Shown here piece by piece: positions 57,869-64,000 of a stretch of DNA of 64,000 nt. The stretch covers positions 114,430 to 178,429 of the forward strand of contig DAHUXS010000019.1 in assembly GCA_027306995.1 (NCBI GenBank). Direction: 5' to 3'. Numbering within the stretch: position 1 is the first letter of the stretch; the number at the start of each line of letters is the position of its first letter. The notes beneath the pieces are model-generated. The model was not told where the DNA came from and did no database searches. It worked only from the letters and a program-made list of their open reading frames with translations. This DNA is from Lysobacter sp. Its GTDB lineage: Bacteria > Pseudomonadota > Gammaproteobacteria > Xanthomonadales > Xanthomonadaceae. The translations under genes and the position numbers were made by a program.

Positions 57869-60166
57869 TCACTTCTGTTTGAGCGGCGGAATCAGGTCGC
57901 TGGGAACGCGCTCCGCATTCGCTCGATCCGGCTGCGCGAAGCGAACCGTTCCGAACAGCTCCGCCATGCGCTTTTGTTGTCGCAGCAATTCCTGATCAGC
58001 TGGAAGCGACCACTTGCGAACGAGTCGCCCCGATCGCGATTCGTGCCGGAATCGCAATATGCGATCGGATTGATCCACGATCAGCCGGTCGCCTGCCGCA
58101 ACCCTGGTCGAGTTCGGTGGATATCCCGGCAGGTCGAACGACAGCGTCGCAGTCTCTCCATCCAGCCGATAGGTGTAAAGCGCACTGTTTCGCGTGTGCG
58201 TCAGTGTCGAATGCAATACACCTTTCCCGATTCGGTTCGATGATTCAACGCGGTCCAGTGCCTGCGGCAGCCGCGGGGCCAGCATGATGCGGTCATGTCC
58301 CATGTCCGGGCGAACGCCCAGCACGTACTGGTAAAAGACCCGCAACTGCTCAGCGTTCGACCAGGCCTGCAGATAGGTTCCGGTCAGGCGCGGCGACTTA
58401 TCACCGGGATGCGGATAGGCATCCATGGTTTCCGGCAAACCGCCAGCCACGCCGCGGGTGAGCGCGAGCTTGTTGTTGGCATCGAGCAAACGCCACGCCG
58501 GTTCGATCTGCCCGAACTCGATCATCCGCTGCATGGCGATGCCATCCAGCCACGGCCACACTGCTCCGTTGTGGTAGGCGGCATCCTTGTGCCAGCGTCC
58601 CGGCGCAAGATGCCAGGGATGAAAGGCAGGGGAGGAGGGATCGATCGTCGTCACGCCCCACGGGAACACCAGGGTTTCCCAACTGCGCTTCAGTTCGCGG
58701 GCGGCGGTATCGCCGGGCAGCAAATCGAGTGCGAACAACAGATTCGGACGCAGGGTGAAATCCGCGCGATTGGCAGCATCAAGATGATCCGCGACATGGC
58801 CGTTCGATGGATCGACGAAGTCGCGAACGAATCCCGACTCGACGCGGTCTGCGATTTCTTTCCAGCGCTTTGCGGATGGCGCGTCGCCGGTCATGTCCGC
58901 GAATTCGACGCCTGCACGCAACTGCTGCACCCACAAGGCCTGGATGTCATTGGCGCGATTCGAGCGTGGCGAATATGAAAGCAGGTCGCCGGCGCGACGT
59001 GCGTCCATCCACGTTTCGTTGTCGGCATGAACCAGATAGCCCGACGCATCGGTCCAATGTGCGAGCGCGCCCTCGATGCTGGCCTTGACGTTGGGATAGA
59101 GCAGGGTGACGAGTTCGCGATCACCGGAATAGCGCAGGTAATCGCGCAGTCCGATGACGAAGCGCGGCGTGCCGTCGGTGGTGTGGTAATCGAGACTGCC
59201 GGGTTTGACGATATTGGGGACGCGGCCATAGAAACGCGATGCCGGATCGAGATCCTGGAATTTGGCGAACGATGCAAGGATTTCGCGTGCCTGTGCGAAT
59301 TGTCCGATCACCAGCGTGGCACCGGGCAGGGAGATGAATTCGTCGCGCCCCCAATATTCCGGGAACCACGGCAGTCCGGCATAAATGCCGTCGCCGCGTT
59401 GCCGCGTCACCAACTGGTCGGTGGTTAGCGTGATCCAGCGCAGCGCGGCGTTCGTGTCCGAGTCGCTGGTCTCCAGCCTGCGATCGCCATTGATGAGTCC
59501 TTGCAGTCGATGCAGGCGTTGGGCTCGCCATGTGTCGATATTCGCCAGTGCATCGTCGGCCAGATGCTCGGCATCTGCGACCTGCCCGGCGACGGCGATG
59601 ATGAAGCGTTCATTTCTGTGCCTGACCACGACGTGATCCGGCGGTGAATTTTCCGTCGTCGACACGTAGTGGTTGGCGCTTGCATCCGCGCGCAGTGCAT
59701 CGCCAGACAAGGCCATCGTGCATCCTGCGGCCTGTTTGCCGGAAAGCTCCACAGAAACCACGTCACGCTGGTCGTACAGGCGCAAGGTTTCGGTCCAGCC
59801 GGAACGATGGCGCCAGCTGATGGCATCGGGCGTGACATCTGCCGCGATGGCTGCCGCATGATCCAGCATCTGATCGCCGCAGCGAATCCGGTAGTCGTTG
59901 AAGATCCGGCGACCGGCAATGTTGAAGCCGCGAAACCAGGCGTGCTCGGGATCGTTGTTGACGAACAATTGCGTGTAATAGAACGCGGAACGCTTGTTGG
60001 TCAGCGATATCTTGCGATCGTGTTCCGGGGTTATGTGGATTGCCAATCCGGAAAGGAGGTCCGAGTCTGCAGAGAGATGGTCGACCCGTACAGGATCCGG
60101 CAAAGCAGCCTGAGGAGCAGTTGCTGCCAGGCCAATCGCCAATATCGATAATTTCGCATAATGCAT
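57869..60166 (-). CDS. Secreted glycogen-debranching-type / amylo-alpha-1,6-glucosidase-like glycoside hydrolase
   Basis: GIYAGLPWFPEYWGRDEFISLPG, HADNETWMDAR, YHNGAVWPWLDGI; signal peptide MHYAKLSILAIGLAATAPQAALP begins inside the dif-like repeat. Confidence 0.83.
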   Translation of the reverse strand: MHYAKLSILAIGLAATAPQAALPDPVRVDHLSADSDLLSGLAIHITPEHDRKISLTNKRSAFYYTQLFVNNDPEHAWFRGFNIAGRRIFNDYRIRCGDQMLDHAAAIAADVTPDAISWRHRSGWTETLRLYDQRDVVSVELSGKQAAGCTMALSGDALRADASANHYVSTTENSPPDHVVVRHRNERFIIAVAGQVADAEHLADDALANIDTWRAQRLHRLQGLINGDRRLETSDSDTNAALRWITLTTDQLVTRQRGDGIYAGLPWFPEYWGRDEFISLPGATLVIGQFAQAREILASFAKFQDLDPASRFYGRVPNIVKPGSLDYHTTDGTPRFVIGLRDYLRYSGDRELVTLLYPNVKASIEGALAHWTDASGYLVHADNETWMDARRAGDLLSYSPRSNRANDIQALWVQQLRAGVEFADMTGDAPSAKRWKEIADRVESGFVRDFVDPSNGHVADHLDAANRADFTLRPNLLFALDLLPGDTAARELKRSWETLVFPWGVTTIDPSSPAFHPWHLAPGRWHKDAAYHNGAVWPWLDGIAMQRMIEFGQIEPAWRLLDANNKLALTRGVAGGLPETMDAYPHPGDKSPRLTGTYLQAWSNAEQLRVFYQYVLGVRPDMGHDRIMLAPRLPQALDRVESSNRIGKGVLHSTLTHTRNSALYTYRLDGETATLSFDLPGYPPNSTRVAAGDRLIVDQSDRILRFRHESRSGRLVRKWSLPADQELLRQQKRMAELFGTVRFAQPDRANAERVPSDLIPPLKQK

Positions 60167-60167
60167 A
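60151..60167 (+). other. Left att half-site (XerC arm + central region of dif)
   Basis: ATTTCGCATAA-TGCATA followed by non-dif sequence CCGATACGTCG. Confidence 0.75.
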
Positions 60168-61239
60168 CCGATACGTCGGCAAACGTCGGTTAAAAGCATT
60201 CCAGCGTTCCAAGTTATGTAAGGGCCTTCGGCTGGCTCGTATCGAGCCGGGCCAGTTTCAGGACGAGCGGCTGCGCGCCTGCCTGTCTGAGGATACTGCT
60301 GCCGAACTGTTGGGGGTGACGGCGCGGACGATTCGGAATTGGGAGAGTGGCCGCACGCGTGCACCTTGGTCGGCCTTCAAGCTCATGCGTCTGCTGCGCC
60401 GGGGTGAGATTGTGCAGCGGGGTTGGGACGGCTATTCGTTCAACGGCGACCAGTTGGTGACGCCTGAGGGCCGGGGCTTTCGGCCTGCCGATCTGGCGTG
60501 GCTGGGGCTGCTGGTTCGACGTGCCCGGATGATGGACGAGACGGCACGGAAGCTGCGGGCAGTTGAAGCGGCAGGCGTCGACGTTGGCGCGATCTACGGT
60601 GCCTTCTTGGAGACGGTTGATCCAGTGGCCCTCTTGCGCCCGGTGCAATACCGGAAGCGGCAGGAGCGACGAGCTATCGAGACCCCGGCAGCGGCGGTGA
60701 ACGGAGCGCGAGCGACGGTACCCGCCGCTGCCGGGGGATCGCTGGTATCGACGCGACCATCGGCGGCGGGTACCACAGAGGGCAGGCCGGCCTCTGGGCT
60801 TGTCCCTTCTACAACAACACAGAAGCCGCGCACCGGGGAGCCTGTAAAACAAGGCATTTCCGCGATTTGCTATGACTTCAATGTGGCCCTACAATGGGGC
60901 CAATATGGGGCCATTGGGGTGGTGCGTGTCGGACGTGAAGAAGCTCAACTTGAGGTTGCCTGTGGACTTGATCGAGCAGGCCAAGGTCGAGGCGGACGCG
61001 CTGCATATCAGCCTGAACAGCTACATCTTGCAGGCCGTGGCCAGCTATGTGCCCTACACCAGGTCGATCCGGGAGAAGCGCGAGAGCAGGAGCGGGGCGC
61101 CATCCGCTTCGCGGACGCTCAGCGTCCCGGCGACTTCTTATCCAAGAGTCGGGCCGAACGAGCCGTGTCCATGTGGCAGTGGTCGGAAGGCAAAGCAGTG
61201 TCACCCGGAGACGTGCGGACGTTAGGAGGTGTGCAATGA
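60151..61239 (+). CDS. DUF3653 / VC1465-type Xer recombination activation factor-like protein; 5' end separated from start codon at 61654, 3' boundary uncertain
   Basis: LSEDTAAELLGVTARTIRNWESGRTRAPWSAFKLMRLLRRGEIVQRGWDGYSFNGDQLVTPEGRGFRPADLAWLGLLVRRARMM; no ATG/GTG/TTG start between the att repeat and the domain. Confidence 0.6.
   Translation: MSHNAYRYVGKRRLKAFQRSKLCKGLRLARIEPGQFQDERLRACLSEDTAAELLGVTARTIRNWESGRTRAPWSAFKLMRLLRRGEIVQRGWDGYSFNGDQLVTPEGRGFRPADLAWLGLLVRRARMMDETARKLRAVEAAGVDVGAIYGAFLETVDPVALLRPVQYRKRQERRAIETPAAAVNGARATVPAAAGGSLVSTRPSAAGTTEGRPASGLVPSTTTQKPRTGEPVKQGISAICYDFNVALQWGQYGAIGVVRVGREEAQLEVACGLDRAGQGRGGRAAYQPEQLHLAGRGQLCALHQVDPGEAREQERGAIRFADAQRPGDFLSKSRAERAVSMWQWSEGKAVSPGDVRTLGGVQ
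60926..61225 (+). CDS. Ribbon-helix-helix-like protein with C-terminal SEC-C zinc motif
   Basis: GTG start; KKLNLRLPVDLIEQAKVEADALHISLNSYILQAV; PNEPCPCGSGRKAKQCHPE. Confidence 0.65.
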   Translation: MSDVKKLNLRLPVDLIEQAKVEADALHISLNSYILQAVASYVPYTRSIREKRESRSGAPSASRTLSVPATSYPRVGPNEPCPCGSGRKAKQCHPETCGR

Positions 61240-61661
61240 CGCTGCGCGACGATATCGAAGCGCAGCGAGCGGAAATCGCTGGCTTGCTGTCGGTTCAACG
61301 CACCATGCGCGGTTGGCTACAGCTTGATTTGGACTTGCGAACTCGACTGTCTATTGCCGGGATGATCGCGAGGATCGATGGTTGGATCACTGAGCATCAG
61401 GACGTGATTAGGAGGCTGTCTGTAGCGGGCTTGTCGAGCCGCGCAGCGGCGTCTATGCGCCAAGGATGGCGCGTTCTTTCACCAGCGGTTGGACCCGCGA
61501 CCGGCAGGCCATTCGAAGCCGCATTTGCGCGCATCGATCAGTCGGGTAAACGTTGCCATCCCGCCGAACCCGCTTTTTCTCGGCCTGCTGCGGAAAGCCT
61601 TGCAGTCAGCCATTCCAGAAACCACACTCAATCTAAGACAGGAGCTGGGGCACATGTCTGA
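61236..61661 (+). CDS. Small hypothetical protein of the dif-flanked element
   Basis: AGGAGG upstream of ATG; LRDDIEAQRAEIAGLLSVQRTMRGWLQLDLDLRTRLSIAGMIARIDGW; ends at the att site. Confidence 0.5.
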   Translation: MTLRDDIEAQRAEIAGLLSVQRTMRGWLQLDLDLRTRLSIAGMIARIDGWITEHQDVIRRLSVAGLSSRAAASMRQGWRVLSPAVGPATGRPFEAAFARIDQSGKRCHPAEPAFSRPAAESLAVSHSRNHTQSKTGAGAHV

Positions 61662-61662
61662 T

Positions 61663-61690
61663 ATTTCGCATAATGCATATTATGTAAAAG
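61663..61690 (+). other. dif: Complete dif-like site
   Basis: ATTTCGCATAA-TGCATA-TTATGTAAAAG; strong resemblance to E. coli dif GGTGCGCATAATGTATATTATGTTAAAT (as recalled). Confidence 0.85.
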
Positions 61691-61712
61691 AAGACATAGC
61701 GCTCGGCGGGCC

Positions 61713-62441
61713 TTACGTAATGAGCCCCAGCAGCACCGCGCGCACCACCGCCGCCGTCCTGTTGGGCGCTTCAAGCTTCGTCATCGCACAGTTCGTGTGG
61801 AAATTGACCGTGCGCTCGGAGATGCTCAGGATCATCGCGATTTCGCTCGAAGTCTTGCCCTCGGCGATCCAGCGCATGACTTCCAATTCGCGGCTGGTCA
61901 AATCCTCCAAGCCCACGGAATTGGGTCGCCGGATCAGGTGGCGCGACAATCCGTAATGGGCGATCTGGCTCAGCCACAACAATTTCGGAATCTGCTCGCG
62001 AATCTCCTCGGGTGTAATCGGATCCGCGCTCCTGGTGACCGTGAACATGCCACGGATCCCGTTGGGCGCCAGCACCGGTTGTGCCCATCCGGAAACGATG
62101 CCGTGGGAATTCGCGTCTTCCCAGAATGGAATCTCATCGCTGCTCTTGTCGAAACCCGACCAGACATACGGAGAGATTGAAGCCATGCCGTGACGGACAA
62201 CCGGATCAACCTGCAGATAGCCCTTTTCCGAATAGGCCTGTTGCCACGACTGCGGATAGTTGTTGAGCATGATGATTTTCGGGGTCGAAATCGGCAGCGG
62301 CGCCCGCACGCCGTAGGCGCAATGCTCGAATCCGGCTTCGCGTCCGAAGGAGATGATTTGTGCAAAGAGATCCTCTTGGCTGCTCCCGCCAATCAGGGCA
62401 TGCAACTGATCTTCCTTCCACTCTCGCAAAGCCACTCCCAT
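61713..62441 (-). CDS. LuxR-family transcriptional regulator with autoinducer-binding domain
   Basis: N-terminal domain ...FEHCAYGVRAPLP...NNYPQSWQQAYSEKGYLQVDPVVRHG; HTH LTSRELEVMRWIAEGKTSSEIAMILSISERTVNFH. Confidence 0.93.
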   Translation of the reverse strand: MGVALREWKEDQLHALIGGSSQEDLFAQIISFGREAGFEHCAYGVRAPLPISTPKIIMLNNYPQSWQQAYSEKGYLQVDPVVRHGMASISPYVWSGFDKSSDEIPFWEDANSHGIVSGWAQPVLAPNGIRGMFTVTRSADPITPEEIREQIPKLLWLSQIAHYGLSRHLIRRPNSVGLEDLTSRELEVMRWIAEGKTSSEIAMILSISERTVNFHTNCAMTKLEAPNRTAAVVRAVLLGLIT

Positions 62442-62485
62442 TGATCTTCACGGATCTTCACGCGCAAACACGACACACATATTGC

Positions 62486-62501
62486 CTGTCTGAACTGACA
62501 G
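62486..62501. promoter_or_regulatory. lux-box-like palindrome CTGTCTGAACTGACAG (CTG-N10-CAG)
   Basis: Directly read in the luxR / RsaM-like divergent intergenic region. Confidence 0.65.
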
Positions 62502-62645
62502 TACGATCGATTTCCAGCCTACGTTAGGTTACGTCGAGACGATACACCCGAAGGAACTCGGGTTGTACAGCCATTGCCGCAAGTTTTCATTGTCGATGAC
62601 TGGCGTGAATTCAAGCTCTGCAAGCCGACGATCCGAGGAGCAACG

Positions 62646-63074
62646 ATGATTCTTGATGATGATGGCTATGTGAAACTCCAGCTGAGAAATTTCCACGGCA
62701 TCCGCTTGCAGCACTTCGTATCGGGCCTTGAGGAGGAATCACCCGACAGAGCGCCCATGGAAGGCGCATGCGTTTCGACGATCGAAGGTTATACGGAATG
62801 GGTGAGCATTTCCGCCCCCGTGATTTCACTCGGATGGGACTGGATTTACGACCCGATGCGAGTCCCGTCGATGCTTGTCCGCCAGAGTTCGCTCAGGACC
62901 AACGTGATGCTCCTGGACAACGATGGAATCGAGGTAGGCCCTTTCAAGACATCGGTGCTGCTCGAGGCCGTGCTGGACTGCTTCGATTGGCAGGAAACGG
63001 TTCTTGGCGCAATCGAAAACCGCTATTCGATGCACCAGGGCCCAACCCAACCGATCGTTCATCCAGCGGTCTAG
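62646..63074 (+). CDS. RsaM/DUF4902-like hypothetical (quorum-sensing modulator candidate)
   Basis: Position between luxR and luxI; EGYTEWVS...PVISLGWDWIYD; alternative TTG start at 62574. Confidence 0.55.
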   Translation: MILDDDGYVKLQLRNFHGIRLQHFVSGLEEESPDRAPMEGACVSTIEGYTEWVSISAPVISLGWDWIYDPMRVPSMLVRQSSLRTNVMLLDNDGIEVGPFKTSVLLEAVLDCFDWQETVLGAIENRYSMHQGPTQPIVHPAV

Positions 63075-63089
63075 TGTCAAATCTGACAG
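63074..63089. promoter_or_regulatory. Second lux-box-like palindrome GTGTCAAATCTGACAG upstream of luxI
   Basis: TGTCA-AATC-TGACA; 12/16 identical to the 62486 box; ~62 nt before luxI ATG. Confidence 0.6.
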
Positions 63090-63150
63090 TTATCGCGGCA
63101 GTGGGCTTCTGCCAGCCTTCCCCTGAATGCATGGGGAGAGGAAAAAGTCC

Positions 63151-63708
63151 ATGGATGTCCTGTATGGAAACGCGGCTTCCCTGACCGAGCCCGTATTCCA
63201 GGAGCTGGGTAAATACCGGCGAGACATCTTCATCGAGAAGCTTGGATGGGAGCTCGCCCTCACCAACGATCTGGAACTCGATCAGTTCGATCGCCAAGAC
63301 ACCATCTATGTCCTGGCACGGGATGAACACCGGCAAGTGATCGGTTGCGCCAGATTGTTGCCGACCACCAGCCCCTATCTGCTCGGGGAAATATTCCCGA
63401 ACCTGTTGAATGGTCTCCTGCCCCCCTCCTCCACGGATGTCTGGGAGCTCTCGCGATTCGCCGCGACCGGCGACCTGGGCCACGGCAGTTGTTCGGGCCC
63501 GCAACACCCTTCAAAACTGGCACTGGAAATATTGAATGTCGCTGCAGATTACGCCCGGCGCCAGGGCGCCAAGCGACTGATCACCGTGTCCCCGATCGGC
63601 ATGGAGCGATTGCTACAGAAGACCGGTTTCCATACCCACAGAGCGGGACCTCCGATCCTGGTGGCGGGTCACCCCACTGTTGCCTGCTGGATCGAGATCG
63701 ACGGATAA
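63151..63708 (+). CDS. Acyl-homoserine-lactone synthase (LuxI family)
   Basis: RRDIFIEKLGWEL...ELDQFDRQDTIYVLARDEHRQVIGCARLLPTTSPYLLGEIFPNLL...WELSRFA; ATG at 63151 behind GGAGAGG. Confidence 0.93.
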   Translation: MDVLYGNAASLTEPVFQELGKYRRDIFIEKLGWELALTNDLELDQFDRQDTIYVLARDEHRQVIGCARLLPTTSPYLLGEIFPNLLNGLLPPSSTDVWELSRFAATGDLGHGSCSGPQHPSKLALEILNVAADYARRQGAKRLITVSPIGMERLLQKTGFHTHRAGPPILVAGHPTVACWIEIDG

Positions 63709-63722
63709 CCGGTACTGATGCG

Positions 63723-63920
63723 ATGAACACGAAACGGGATACAAGCTTCGACACCTCCGATATCGAACCATCGCGATTGTGGTGGCTCATTTCCGGTGTC
63801 TGGGTCCTGATGTTCAGCCTGGTCCTTATTTTTGTCCTGTCCGCGGAATACAAACGATACGAGCGTCTCGAAAGCCGTCTGGTCCCTGCAACCAGCCAGC
63901 GCGTCATCGTCGAACTTTAG
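63723..63920 (+). CDS. Small single-TM hypothetical protein downstream of luxI
   Basis: LWWLISGVWVLMFSLVLIFVLSAEYKRYERLESRL; 14 nt after luxI stop. Confidence 0.55.
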   Translation: MNTKRDTSFDTSDIEPSRLWWLISGVWVLMFSLVLIFVLSAEYKRYERLESRLVPATSQRVIVEL

Positions 63921-63998
63921 GTCGCTCCGACCTCCGTTTCTGGGGCCGGGGGTACCCTTGATCGCCGTCCTCCCTGGGCCGATCAGGGTACTCCCCGG
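63919..63998 (+). terminator. Tandem hairpins: AGGTCG-CTC-CGACCT then a ~19-bp near-perfect inverted repeat
   Basis: 63946-63964 CCGGGGGTACCCTTGATCG versus 63980-63998 CGATCAGGGTACTCCCCGG. Confidence 0.55.
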
Positions 63999-64000
63999 AT

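Larger units (their letters stand above)
60151..61662 (+). mobile_element. Putative minimal Xer/dif-integrated element (IMEX / filamentous-phage satellite remnant), ~1.5 kb
   Basis: 17-bp perfect direct repeat ATTTCGCATAATGCATA at 60151-60167 and 61663-61679; cargo DUF3653-like, RHH/SEC-C and small ORF. Confidence 0.75.

Noticed and set aside
60040-61239. 399-aa ORF taken at face value as one gene
   Set aside because: Its first ~37 codons are antisense to the glycosidase; only the part from the att repeat onward belongs to the element, and the 3' part overlaps the better-supported RHH gene.
1-64000. tRNA/rRNA genes or IS transposases
   Set aside because: None recognised by reading; no transposase-like protein in the ORF track. 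A tRNAscan/ISfinder run would be needed to exclude short features.

Overview
This 64 kb window is GC-rich DNA from a gammaproteobacterium, and the gene families look Xanthomonadaceae-like. Main blocks: (1) an SDR and an aldehyde dehydrogenase (0-2.3 kb). (2) A compact NRPS/PKS locus (2.3-19.3 kb): Sfp-type phosphopantetheinyl transferase, PEP-CTERM/EpsH-type sugar transferase, cupin_8/JmjC-like protein, A-PCP-KS-AT-ACP-aminotransferase megasynthase, C-A-PCP-C-PCP NRPS with no thioesterase, and two exosortase-A-type alpha/beta hydrolases. (3) A large exopolysaccharide locus (19.3-41.4 kb): beta-helix protein, ATP-grasp, J-domain protein, flippase, acetyltransferase, glycosyltransferases, two polysaccharide deacetylases, O-antigen-ligase-like protein, OM beta-barrel, BY-kinase, Wzz, Wza and three nucleotide-sugar enzymes. 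No exosortase was seen. (4) An RND efflux pair, a small XRE/membrane-protein module, a secreted GH, a MauG-like peroxidase and an AcpA/phospholipase C-like phosphoesterase. (5) A DeLey-Doudoroff-type sugar-acid cluster (dgoK, SMP-30, dgoA, SDR, LysR, SSS symporter, debranching-type GH). (6) A ~1.5 kb element flanked by Xer/dif-like sites (60151-61690). Its DUF3653/Xer-activator-like gene appears to be split by the attachment site, so that its start codon and body join in frame only in the circular form. (7) A luxR / RsaM-like / luxI quorum-sensing locus with two matching lux-box-like palindromes. The most interesting observations are the att-split gene in the dif-flanked mini-element and the EPS-linked, thioesterase-less NRPS/PKS/aminotransferase system. 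All family assignments come from reading translated sequence. No database search was run.
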